The notes under the pieces were generated by a model that had not been told where the DNA came from, made no database searches, and saw only the letters and a list, made by a program, of their open reading frames with translations. A stretch of DNA of 64,000 nucleotides from Petrolisthes cinctipes. Its lineage: Eukaryota > Arthropoda > Malacostraca > Decapoda > Porcellanidae. The DNA lies in contig JAWQEG010001442.1 in NCBI GenBank assembly GCA_033782935.1, positions 22,501 to 86,500 of the forward strand, written 5' to 3'. Positions 22,717-34,700 of the stretch are shown in pieces; the first letter of the stretch is position 1, and each line of letters opens with the position of its first letter. A program made the position numbers and the translations under genes.

Positions 22717-23965
22717 GTGTACGTCCCCCACATTCCCTACCTGCACACATCAACACACCACTACTTCACCATGGCTACTTGCCCCCCCTCGCTAACCAAC
22801 ACTGCCCCCGTGCCTCTCCCTTCAGCTTCGGCCCAGAGTATAGACACCCCACACAACAGTATCACCCTAACACACCCCTCCCACCCAACCCCCCCGTCAC
22901 ACCCCTTTTGTGCCATCCTTCACATATGACACCCACACCTGGTTCACCCACACTGAGGCAGTTTGGCAAGGGTCCAACATTCCTGATGAAGACAAGTACC
23001 AGACAGTCATTCGGGCCCTCCCAACAGAAGTTCTCGCCTCCATCACCCCCCTACTTTCCTCACTCAATCCAGGAGCAAGGTATGAAGGGATTAAGGCAGC
23101 AATCCTCGCAGCGCATGGCAAGACTCCCATGCAACACTACAAGGCACTAGAGGACGTGCAAGTGGAAGGTCGCCGCCCATCGGCATTACTCCGCCACATG
23201 CAACAGCTCAACACAGCAGCTGGGTCCCCCCTCCCTGACTACATTCTTCGGATGCGACATACCCGCCTCATGCCAAGGGATATCCATTTACACCTCCTAG
23301 GAAAGACCACAAATTCCCTCCAAGAGTACGGGGAATTCGCAGACATGTTGGTCGAGGCCAACACGCTTCACTCAGGGACGTGGCCACTCGCCGCCTCAGC
23401 ACAAACTCCTCCAGCCATCCTACACACCCACCACAACACTGCTACAACAACCTCAACACCTCCACAAACCACCCTTTACAACACCCACACTACCACCACG
23501 AACAACCACCCCCCTACCCACGACAACAACAATGACCAAATCCTGCAACGACTCAATGAGCTGACATCAATGGTGCACCAACTACAGCAGGCAAAACCTC
23601 AACCACGGCAGCTCCGTCCTCAACCTCCTCAACAACACTGGGCCCCTCCAGCAGTTTGCGTGTACCACCAACAGTTTGGGAACCTAGCCCGGAACTGCCG
23701 TCACCCTGCCAGTGGAGAGCGTCAACGAGTAGAGCGGGGGCAACCCCGAGTCACCAATGCCACTGCTCAACCACCACACCCACCTACCCTGACGCCTCTC
23801 CCTCACCACACCACACCACCTTCCCCACCTCAACCCCCACGCAAGACTCCCTTCAACGGCATTTTTGGAGATCGTGCCCTGCTCTGGGTGGATGATCTCG
23901 TGTCAGGAAAACAATATCTGGTGGACTCCGGGTCTGAGGTGAGTCGTGCCCCCTACCTCCCGTGA
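22717..23965 (+). pseudogene. Gypsy Gag, frame-disrupted
   Basis: A start MATCPPSLTNTAPVPLP at 22772 loses frame in a C-run. The main frame resumes at about 22910 with PSFTYDTHTWFTHTEAVW, the usual start of the Gag capsid fold, and continues with IPDEDKYQTVIRALPTEVL. A Pro/Thr-rich linker leads to the zinc-knuckle variant CVYHQQFGNLARNC at about residues 247-260. Gag is the structural protein of the element. Confidence 0.75.
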
Positions 23966-24360
23966 CAGTCTCACTCTATCTACAGCGTACGACCTCTTGG
24001 CAGCCAACAAGTCGCCTATCGCCACCTACGGGACTACCAGCAGGCGGGTCACACTCGTGGACAATATATGGTTAGTTTGGCCCTTCATCACTGCTGAGGT
24101 GGAGTACCCGATCTTGGGGGTGGATTTCCTTACAGCCCATGACCTCGTCGATCCCAAGAGAAGGAGGCTCATCCACCAACCATCATGCGCCATCATCTCC
24201 TCACGCCCATGCCACCACCACACCCCAAATATAACTCATATCACACAATCCACACCATATGACGCCCTCCTGCAGGAATTCCCTTCTCTCATCTCCACTA
24301 CAGCGGCGCCCATCAAGGATACCGGGGTCAGCCACAACATCCTCACCTCAGGCCCGCCCT
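23860..24360 (+). pseudogene. Gypsy aspartic protease, frameshifted and truncated
   Basis: LLWVDDLVSGKQYLVDSGSE holds the active-site D-S-G. A frameshift follows directly. The next frame continues with IATYGTTSRRVTLV and WPFITAEVEYPILGVDFL, the second half of a retropepsin. The ORF ends at HNILTSGPPC, where reverse transcriptase normally begins, because of the internal deletion. Confidence 0.75.
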
Positions 24361-24471
24361 GTTTACCCAAGTGTCCTGTTACTTACGTCCTGAATAACAA
24401 TAAACTTGTAACTGTGTTACCGGAAAGCTGAATTCACCTTGTGCCTACAGTAGGGGTAGAAATCTACTACA
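24361..24471 (+). repeat. Gypsy 3' LTR remnant
   Basis: It equals the last 111 bp of the 5' LTR with few differences and ends CTACTACA before the GCAC duplication. Confidence 0.85.
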
Positions 24472-25133
24472 GCACTATACCTATTTATTGGAATGTTTAT
24501 CAGCTAAGGAACAGAGGGAAGCTGTCAAAATCTTACGTGAGTTGGATGATTATTTTTGACCGCGGCTGTACATACATACATACATATTACTCTAGTGTGA
24601 CATACATACATACATATTATTCTAGTGTGACATATATACATACATCCATATTACTCTAGTGTGACATACATACATACACACATTCTAGTGTGACATGCAT
24701 ATATACACACATATTACTCTAGTGTGACATACATTCATACTGAACAATGTAAACATAAAATACTGATCATAATAGAGATTAAGTACGTTGTATATATATA
24801 TTATAAGAAGGTGACTGTGGATGAGAGCCAACGATAGTTTTGTTTATCTAACTCATTTCACCTATTAACCGAAATGTATTTATATTTAATCAGCCATTCA
24901 CTGATATATCGGTTAAAGAAATACTTATTCATATATTGTGAGTCACTATAATGTAGTTAATATACCATATCATCAATGAAAGACCGAATAAATGAAATAA
25001 TATCTTACCCTGGCATAAGCTACCAGGACTGGCGGGTTGAGGGGATGGGCACGTATCATGGCCGCCAACCCACTTCCGGTGGTGACACGCCAGGGGGGGG
25101 TGGGTTAAGCGCTCTATGTTTGTAGCTCTGTGG
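24472..25133. mobile_element. hAT-like element, outer copy, right part
   Basis: The inverse complement of 14312-14990, from GCACTATACCTATTTATTGG to the terminus CGCTCTATGTTTGTAGCTC. It contains GTGTGACATACATACATAC repeats. Confidence 0.75.
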
Positions 25134-25835
25134 TTTAGTCCCCGAGCTCAATAGATGGCGTTAGTGGCATATTATATAGTTCCTACCAAACTCAATAGAT
25201 GGCGCTAGTAGTAATGGCGGGCTTTAGAAATTATTAAAAAATTTGTTTATATCACATTTTCTTCGGTTATTTTTTGTATTTATCGTCTTTTTAAACTAGT
25301 GCATAATTATGTTGTTTCATTTTCTTTATATTATTAAATGTATACAAAGTATTTCCTTTAATTAATTAATACTTAAATAATAATAATAATACAGATGAAA
25401 TTTCGACCACAGATTTTAAATATAATATAATAGAATCGTATAGATAATTTTACATGGATGGAAAATTTATAAAAATCACAATTAATTAAAAAATATAAAT
25501 TAAATGTAGACCCATTTAGTTTTAGTTTTCCATCCTCCCAAAATATATTCCCGAGACCCATAGAAATCGAATGTAAACAAACCGATTTAAAGGATAGACT
25601 AATGTAGATTAAGATAAACATAACATTACATAAATTTTTTACTGTTATTAATTTATTACACAGCGTTCAGTTTATTTTGGATAATATATAAATAGGTAAA
25701 TCAATAAAAGAATAAATTAATTAATTAATTTATTAGTATTTTGATAATTAAATAAGTGAACAAATTATTAAATAAATTGTTATATAAATATAGAAATAAA
25801 TAATCAAATAATAATAATATGCTTGCGTATTACAG

Positions 25836-25870
<35 letters not shown>

Positions 25871-26403
25871 AAAAAGGAAGAATGGGAGTGAAAGAGGAAA
25901 GGAGGAAGGGGGGGAAGAGAGGGAGGGAGAGAAGGGAGGAAAGCAGGGAGGAAGGAAGGAAGGAATTTGGAAGGGAGGGAGATAGGAAGTATTGAAGGAA
26001 GCTGGGAAGGGAAGGAAGGGAGGGAGGAGAGGAGGAGGAAGAAAGGAAGAGAGGGAGGGAGGAAGGAATAAGAAACAAGGAAGAGAGAGAAGGAAGGAAG
26101 GAGGAAGGGTGGGAATGGGGGAGGGAAGGGAAGGAGAGTCAGACCAGGGAAATAAGAATAATTTATAAGCAGAGAAAGACTCCACCATTTTCCTTCACTT
26201 TCTCCTTCCTTCCTTCCTTTACTACTACACACACAGACAGTTACACACACACACAGACATACATGCACACACAGACATACATATACATAGACAGACAGGC
26301 ACAGACATACATACATACACACACAGAAACACACATACACACACACCGACAGAAACACACGCACACACACACACACATACATACATACACACAGACACAT
26401 ACA

Positions 26404-26450
<47 letters not shown>

Positions 26451-26954
26451 GGGTTGGCAGGGAGAGAAAGAATTACAGGTGTTGCCTCAGTAAAGGTGAA
26501 GTAAGAATACAGAGAGAGAGAGAGAGAGGGGGGGGGAGGAAAGGTGAAATAAGAAAAGAGAGAGAGAGGGGGGGAGAGAGAGAGGAAAGGTAAAATAAGA
26601 GAGGGAGGGGGGAGAGGAGAGAGAGTTACATAGATACACAGACCACAACAAAGTAAAAGGCTCCCTCCCCACCCACCACTCCCTCCGGCGTGCTAAGCAA
26701 TACTGGTACAAAATATATTACTCCCCAGTTATAGTCATAGATAGTGATAGCAAAGTAGAAGGCTCTCTTCCCACCCTCCACTCCCTCCAGGAAAGCAGGT
26801 CAGAAGTAATCACCTTGTGGGGTTGTTAGAATTACGCCCCAAGGAAATTTTACAGGAAAAGCAGAAAGTAGGTGAAATTGGGCTAACTCTCCTCCTGTAA
26901 CCAGAAAAACAGTAAAATTATCACAAATGACATTCTAACTATGGCGAGAAACAC
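25134..26954. other. Low-complexity intergenic DNA
   Basis: Two copies of CTCAATAGATGGCGYTAGT lie at about 25150-25210. Then come AT-rich DNA, a purine-rich GGAAG/GGGA tract (25840-26110), CA/CATA repeats (26225-26405) and GA runs (26405-26630). I see no coding signal; the long open frames here are repeat artefacts. Confidence 0.6.
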
Positions 26955-27364
26955 GTACACTCGCAATCCAAAATTTTTATCCAGGTCTTGTTGAATTTTC
27001 GAATCATTTGACATACTAGTGAACCAATTACAATGCTTATCCTGTTTTATATTTGTATCCAGGTCTTGTTGAAGTTTCGAATCATTTGACATACTAGTGA
27101 ACCAATTACAACGCTTATCCTGTTTTATATTTGTATCCAGGTCTTGTTGTTGAAGTTTCGAATCATTTGACATACTAGTGAACCAATTACAACGCTTATC
27201 CTGTTTTATATTTGTATCCAGGTCTTGTTGAAGTTTCGAATCATTTGACATACTAGTGAACCAATTACAATGCTTAACCTGTTTTATATTTGCCTGAACT
27301 CGCTTAATACTCAATCAGGCTATTCGAAGAAAACCTAGATACATAATTTGGATTGCGAGTGTAC
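26955..27364. mobile_element. TIR element with internal 80-bp tandem repeats, copy 1
   Basis: The ends GTACACTCGCAATCCAAAA and TTTGGATTGCGAGTGTAC are inverted. Between them lie about four units of 79-82 bp (CCAGGTCTTGTTGAAGTTTC onward). No ORF. Related copies are at 28987-29331 and 31999-34904, with a fragment at 30985-31020. Confidence 0.8.
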
Positions 27365-27713
27365 ACTCCATATCAATACAGGGAAAAACAAACAAAATTT
27401 ATCATACCAATTGTGGAATTTTTAATTAATTATAAAATACAGTGATCTAATAACTATCCTAAAAAGAACATCAACATTTTTATTCTGTATTTTAACTTTT
27501 TTATAATGCAAATGGTTTGGTTTATAGGTTTGTTAGCTTATTTATTTTATTTGACAGGATTATACAAATAACTAATGTGTGGATTTATTAATATCAATGG
27601 TCAATTGATTAAATAATTTTGGAAGAGATAAAAAAGTGTTTTCTTATTTTTTTGTACTTGACTTAATTGAGGGGTAAGTTTTGTGTTGGTAAATGTGGAG
27701 CAGCCGTCAGAGA

Positions 27714-27757
<44 letters not shown>

Positions 27758-28225
27758 AAATAAAAATGTCTGATTCCTCTAAACTATTCCAAGCAACAAC
27801 AGAACACAATTATTTTTGATTTTCTGGTCTTGTTTCCAGCATGGCATACATTGGAAGAATCAAGGCACTCCAAAAATCTATCAACAAACACCATTATTTT
27901 TTATTTTCTGGTCTTGTTTCCAGCATGGCATACATTGGAAGAATCAAGGCACTCCAATCTACCAACAGTATGTCATCCTCTTAATTAAACTCCAGCTGGT
28001 TACTGTAGGTCCTTAGGTGGCAGGTGTAGGAATCAAGGCACTCCAATCTATCAACAGTATCTCATCCCCTTAATTAAACTCCAGCTGGTTACTGAGGGGC
28101 CTTGGTGGCAAGTGTAGGACACTTGAGAGATTGGGCCTTAACTGCCGCGTCTGTAAAGTGATATAATAATAGATGATGAAAACCTGGTGATGCATTTAAG
28201 GACTGTTTATATAAAGTTGTAATTA
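27365..28225. other. Intergenic DNA with short TIR element copies
   Basis: It is AT-rich to 27700, followed by (GA)n at 27717-27753. GATTCCTCTAAACTATTCC and ATTGGAAGAATCAAGGCACT segments (27765-27960) and a further partial repeat to about 28100 belong to the GATTCCTCCAAA family. No gene seen. Confidence 0.5.
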
Positions 28226-28229
28226 TGTT

Positions 28230-28785
28230 AAGGTGGTGAGGGAGTAGGGGGACAGGCTTGGGGGGTGCAGGAGTAGGGGGACAGGCTTGGGTGGTGGTTA
28301 GGGGGGTGCGGGAGTAGAGGGACAGGCTTGGGTTGGTTTGGGGGGGTTGGGGGAGGTGCGGGAGTAAGGGGATAGGCTTGGGGAGGGGGGTTTGGGGGTG
28401 CGGGAATAGGGGGACAGGCTTGGGGGAGGTTGGGTGGCTTGGGGGGGTGCGGGAGAAGGGGGGGGGTTGGGGGTGCGGGTGTAGGGGACTGACAGGCTTG
28501 GGGGGGGGGGGGTTGGGTGGTGTGGGAATAGGGGGACAGGCTTAATTGGGGTGGGTAGAAAGCCTGTCCCCTATTCCCACACACCCCTAACCTAACCCCC
28601 CTCCCCAAGCCTGTCCCCCTACTCCCACACCTCCCAATACCCCCCCCCCAAGCCTGTCCCCCTACTCCCACACCTCCCAATACCACCCAACCCCCCCCCC
28701 AAGCCTGTCCCCCTACTCCCACACCTCCCAATACCCCCCCCCAAGCCTGTCCCCCTACTCCCGCACCTCCCAAATTAAAATAAAG
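28230..28785. mobile_element. G-rich palindromic minisatellite
   Basis: The G-rich half (28233-28550) switches at GGGGTGGGTAGAAAGCCTG to a C-rich half (28560-28770). The outer edges are TTAAGGTGGTG and CCCAAATTAA. This is the largest locus of the family. Confidence 0.75.
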
Positions 28786-28986
28786 AATATTAGTATATGT
28801 TTGAGTCAAGCCTTATTACTCTCTTGTATTCCAATTGATAATTAATTAATGATGCGTTATACATGACTGCTTCTTGAATATAGGAGTAACATGTCTTTAG
28901 GATTAATAATACTATGTTACGTTAGTCAGAAAGTAAATATAAAGAGAGAGGAGATGAATAATGACGGGACGAAAAGAGAGTAATGG

Positions 28987-29331
28987 TATATTCGCAAACC
29001 AAAATTTGTATCCAGGTCTTGTTGTTGAAGTTTCGAATCATTTGACATACTTGTGAACCAATTACAACGCTTATCCTGTTTTATTTTTGTATCCAGGTCT
29101 TGTTGTTGAAGTTTCGAATCATTTGACATACTTGTGAACCAATTACAACGCTTATCCTGTTTTATATTTGTATCCAGGTCTTGTTGTTGAAGTTTCGAAT
29201 CATTTGACATACTAGTGAACCAATTACAATGCTTATCTTATTTTCTATTTGCCTGAACTCGCTTAATTAATACTCGATCAGGCTATTCGAAGCAAGTCTG
29301 GATACATAATTATTTTGGATTGCGAGTGTAC
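28987..29331. mobile_element. TIR element with internal 80-bp tandem repeats, copy 2
   Basis: Three internal units and the right end TTTTGGATTGCGAGTGTA are present. The left end is slightly decayed (TATATTCGCAAACCAAAAT). Confidence 0.75.
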
Positions 29332-29394
29332 AGATGTAAAGAATTGAAATAAAGTCATGAAGATAATGAAGTTTAATTAAGTGACACGACCATG

Positions 29395-29525
29395 CAGAGT
29401 GATACAGAAAAAAAAATACTTGTGCAAAGGTTTGGGAGGGAATGTGATTGGACAGTGATATAGAAAAAAAAAAAAAATACTTGTGCAAAGGGTTGGGAGT
29501 GAATGTGATTGGACAGAGATACAGT
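29395..29525. repeat. 66-bp tandem duplication
   Basis: Two units carry ACTTGTGCAAAGG, GGGAGTGAATGTGATTGGAC and an A-run. It lies directly downstream of the last identified exon of the Cys-rich gene. Confidence 0.7.
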
Positions 29526-29537
29526 CAACATACATAC

Positions 29538-29821
29538 CTGGAATACAGCAGTGACAGGTACCCTCATTAACACACCAACATGAGAATGATGTGTATCCTG
29601 TCCTACATTGTACACCTTTCCTCGTGCAGTAACCACCGTGTTTACTGCATGATGATGTTGAGCCACATCTGTGGAAGCAATGGCACTTGTCTTCCTTACA
29701 TTGTAAACTGCTGGGATAGTACCCTAATCTAAGGTAATACTGATAATCCCCGCGACAATATCCACGTTCCTTACCACCAGTCCAACACGGGGAGTATACG
29801 ATTGTACAGCGGCGGCAGCAT
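29538..29821 (-). CDS. Cys-rich gene exon 5 (modules 3 and 4)
   Basis: Acceptor atatatttcag|, donor ATTCCAG|gtatgt, 284 nt, 17 Cys. It contains CWTGGKERGYC, CKEDKCHCFHRC, CSKHGGYCTRKGVQC and GTCHCC. It carries two modules without an intron between them. Confidence 0.8.
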
Positions 29822-29967
29822 CTGAAATATATATAAAGTCAACATAACATAACCTTCTTCTTCTTGCCGGAGATAAATATATGAGTAGGTTAATAATAAT
29901 TGTTCCTTCATTGACAACAACATCAAGAATAAAATGGTAAAAATATTCACATGGAATATTTTTAGTT

Positions 29968-30053
<86 letters not shown>

Positions 30054-30580
30054 TATTTGCGTATGGAACCTGTTAATTCTTTTGGTCATTAGTTTAATAG
30101 GTTTATTAGTTACAGTTAATTACTTAAATATATATTTTTACAGGAGAGTGAGGCTTCATCTGTAGTACAATTAAACTACATGAAAAATTTTATGAAAATA
30201 GAATTACACATAACTTATATATCTACACCTGAACGACAACCATAAAGAAAGGAGAAAATCACACACACACACACATACACACACACACGAGGGACGACAG
30301 CCGTATGATGGGAGGAAATCATGCACTAAAATATCAGAACGAAACACTGAAAATAAGAACAGAGAGAGAGAGAGAGGTAATTGTACTAACGAGCAGCCAC
30401 TGGGAGTGGGACAAGGGTTGAACACGTCAGCATACTCCCATGGCGAGCACCCACATTCTCTTTTACACAAACCGTCCACTTTACCACAGTATGATCCACA
30501 CGAACATTCTGAGAAGGACAGAGATATATTACCACTCAATGATTGATGTATGTAGTTATTACAAGGCAGTATAATCCACA

Positions 30581-30665
<85 letters not shown>

Positions 30666-31717
30666 TGTTTCATGCCAATATTTGAAGGACTCGTTTACCT
30701 CCAATTTTCTGACTACATCATGTACGGTTGCTTTAAGGTAGGCCTCTATACACCCATGAGTACAATGAGGAAGTAATTACCATATAATGAATGTCAATTA
30801 ATGAAGTTTAAAATACTTACTTAGACAACATCGACATCCACTGCTACCACAGAGGTCAGGAGCCAATGAGGCGTGGTGACATATTTGTCTCGAACTTTGA
30901 GGGTAACATTCACCACCCAGTTTTTCACACTTCGATCTGAAGAACATTGATATTTTCTTTATTATAATACAGTAAATTATTCTTTAACAGCCTGGATACA
31001 TATTTTGGATAGCGAGTGTACAGTCACGAGCACTAATAGGTATGCAGTTATTGGTTGAAGCTTTAAACAGTTCAATTTCACCAACGAAGTAATCCAATGG
31101 AGATCTTATTGTGCATTTATTTACTGTCTCCAGGTATTCGAAACACACCTGTATACTTATTAGTGCTGGTAACTGTACTTCATGAGGAGGAAATTTGTCC
31201 ACTGCTTTGAAATGATCCTGGAACACTTTGGCGAGGTGACTAATGCAAACATTACTGATGCCAATAGAATCATCAATCACTTACTTACCCTTCAGTACAA
31301 CAACCCGAAGCACATACGGCTCTAGCAGATATAAATTGACGTTCCTCCTCCACAGTCTGACTCTCCACCTCTTGGTCCAAATCTGTCTGTTCATTCATCA
31401 CTACATCCTCGTAACCCATTTTCACATCCATTGGTTGCAGCTCATCCGTTGGTTCCAGAAGGGGCTGCAGGGTTCATGAAATAATGGTTGATAATGGTTG
31501 TCATCATTCTGTTAGTCGTCATTTATGTTGTGGATATATTTATTTCTAACGGGTAAAGATAGACATTCACTGTGTGGTAAAGTCGTGGTCAATAATAATC
31601 ATCCACATATGGGTATCTCAAACAATTTACTGTCTAATGTTTTCACGTTCACATAATTATGATGTTATTGTTTTAAGTAGTGCGTAACTGCTTGTATTAA
31701 ATTAAAAGATGGTAGTT

Positions 31718-31756
<39 letters not shown>

Positions 31757-34700
31757 GTTTTAAGTAGTGTGTAGCTGCTTGTATTAAATTAAAAGATGGT
31801 AGCTAACCTATTTATTGGAAAGTTTATCATCTAAGGAACAGAGGGAAGCTGTCAAAATCATACGTGAGTTACCCCTATATGGATGATTATATTTGACCCC
31901 GACTGTACCTTCATCATCTTTCTTGTTATATTTTAGGTCATTTTAATTTAAGAAAACCAAGAAAAATTACATCAGACAACCTCACAATTATCTAATGATG
32001 TGCACTCGCAATCCAAAATTTGTATCCAGGGGCCGGATCCACTAACGCAGTTACGAGACCTTAGCGACGTTAAGGGACCTTAGCGGGTGAGAGAGCTATT
32101 CACTAACGAGTTAAGGGAGTCTTAACCCAAACTATCGTACGGTATTAGCTAAGGGAGCGAGGAGGCACCCTTACGCGAGATAAGGGAGTGAAATGTCCGA
32201 CAAACGAAGAAAAACGGAGCTGCCAGGCGTACTTTACAGACATGTCACCATGGAACTCGTTGTTGCTGTTGATCAGGAACTTGCATTGCAACTCCATGTT
32301 GATGATAATCACCAAATATGGTATTATCGTTTTCCTCGAGTGGAAATATTAAGATTATGTGATGAGCTTCAGAAACTGGAAGAGTTACCAGGCGATCTCA
32401 TGCTATCCCCACTCATATATTGGTTTTAATTGCCTTAAGATCTTATGCAAGTGACAGCTTTCAGAGTGTTGTTGGTCTAGTGTGTCTAGAGTAATAAATA
32501 AAGTGACAGAACCCCTCTACAGAAAAGCAAGACTGGAAATAAAAATGCCTAGAGGAATAGCTGCCACAACAGACAATAAGCATATATTTCATAGACTAAG
32601 AAGTTTTCCTAATGTAATTGGAACAATTGATTGCACACATGTTCCAATTAAACCACCCAGGGAAAGTGAACATTTGTATGTGAACAGGAAACAGTATCAC
32701 TCTATCAACAACCAAGTTGTTGCCAACAGTGATCAGAGTACTAGTAGCCTACATAACTAATGTGTGTGCAAATTACCCTGGCAGCACTCATGATGCATTT
32801 ATCTGGAATAACTCTCACCTTAGGCAAAGATTTGAGAATGGAGAATTTGGAACTTCTTGATATAATCTAACTTCAGGCCTTAATTAACACCCATCACATG
32901 AGCTAAAAGGAATTCGTCAAGAATTGTGGACTAAATACAATAATACCTATGTTTCTAGGAAGCATATGGTTAATGTTGATGATCATTAGCCTACTGCTAT
33001 ATATCGTAACATATATTATGTCACACTGTATACTGTACCACCATGAAGGAATTGTTGATATTTCATACTTACACATTAAATTACCATATATATTCAACTG
33101 ATGCAAGTTAACTTTGCTACTTTACCCCACAGTCGTCAGTAGTGTGTCCAAGTGAAGTCCCCATAAACTTCATTGCTTATTAGTAACATAAAGTTAGGCT
33201 ACTTTTGATATTTTGCAAAGTTTTCACAGATTACTTTAAAACCCACAGTCCTATTCACTCTATTCAAAACTCGTACAGTATATTCTAAATGTTTTCCCCA
33301 AATAAACAGCTACAACAGAGGCTCTTTCTCTAAAAAAGGATTTCTCTGTAGTAAATGGAATATATACTGTGTAATGTATGAAAAAAAGGCATTGCTGGAC
33401 TAAAAGAGAATTAATGAGGGAAAGAAAACAGTTGATTAGACATTTTTTCTGTATTACGGCTGTACTCCGCTGCAGAATTAAGTGCAAATATAATGCTTTG
33501 TAGAGCATTCTCCTTCACTGTTTACAAAATAATAATATCAGCTGATGGGAGATCCTTGCGTCTGATTGGTTGGACTCTTTTGTTACCGACTTCGTGATTG
33601 GTTAGCAGACGACAAGATAAAATAAAGTAGAGCCATCTACCGTCAAAATATGAACTACGACTCAAGGTGAGGATAACTTTTCGCTCCCTTACGATTGTTT
33701 AGTGAATAGACCTTAAGCGGCGCGCTGCCGTTATCGTAAGGGAGCCTCAGCGCCACTCCCTTATGGGAGCACTTAAGGGAGTGTTTAGTGAATCCGGGCC
33801 CAGGTCTTGTTGTTGAAGTTTCGAATCATTTGACATACTAGTGAGCCAATTACAACGTTTATCCTGTTTCATATTTGTATCCAGGTCTTGATGAAGTTTC
33901 GAATCATTTGACATACTAGTGAACCAATAGGCGAGCCCACACTTTAATGCGAGATGCCAAACGGCATTTTGATGGCGATTTCTAGGCTGGAAAAAATGTC
34001 CTATGTCGGGCAAAGTTATATTGGGCTTCCTATTGTGGAACGACTTATTATAACTTATTCAATATTTTTGACATATTTTTAACTTATCTTGGACTTATTT
34101 TCATACGAATACAGCCATGAATAAAAATATATATCCTATTATTTCAGAAGAGGCTTTTTAGTCCGCTTATATGCAAAGATAACAAAATTAGAATGATATA
34201 CAAACTTATACAGGCCTTTTATAATTTTATTTTACATTTTACGCCGTCAATGATAGTAACAGTACTAAATCACAATAAGATGTTGATAATATATTGGTGT
34301 CTCCGTACGATACGTTCTCCGCTGCTGCAGCAACACGTATACAAACCCAGCACCTTGCGATCCCCACTGTATCCATACATTCAGTTAGCCTTGCGTCTGG
34401 CAGCGCAAGGTATGCATATTTCTAATGCTAATAAATGTGAAAATATGGCATTTCAACATTTTCCGCTTCATGGTATGGGTCATGCTAAATACAATTGTTA
34501 ATATTTGTAGGCTGTTATACTCATGCAGTTTATGAAAGCCGCTTAATGCACACATTTCGACTTTTATTATTTACTAATTTATATGAAAAATATAGTATAT
34601 TCAGAATATATTATGCGAAAACACAAAAGTATGTATTTTTTTATACATCTAAGTAAAAGGTCGTGAACTAGAACGCTAATTTTCTAGTGTAAAATAAGGT

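Larger units (their letters stand above)
10082..24471 (+). mobile_element. Gypsy-type LTR retrotransposon, nested and internally deleted
   Basis: The host reads GCAC|TG...CA|GCAC, a 4-bp TSD with canonical LTR ends. It contains a 363-bp 5' LTR, a primer-binding site, a leader split by two Harbinger elements, gag and protease. Reverse transcriptase, integrase and the first 250 bp of the 3' LTR are deleted: protease-linker sequence at GGCCCGCC runs straight into LTR sequence. Confidence 0.85.

Noticed and set aside
22374..23150. 258-codon frame overlapping the Gypsy gag
   Set aside because: It is a different frame from the one carrying the capsid and zinc-knuckle motifs. It is open because the region is C-rich.
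25804..26400. Open frames rich in Pro, Ser and Leu on the minus strand
   Set aside because: They come from a purine-rich GGAAG/GAGA tract on plus.
28228..28809. 193-codon Pro/Gly-rich frame
   Set aside because: It lies entirely in the G-rich palindromic minisatellite.
34193..34501. 102-codon frame in the GGCGAGC element
   Set aside because: It has no family resemblance. The second copy (54030-54292) covers only DNA beyond this frame, so it gives no support.
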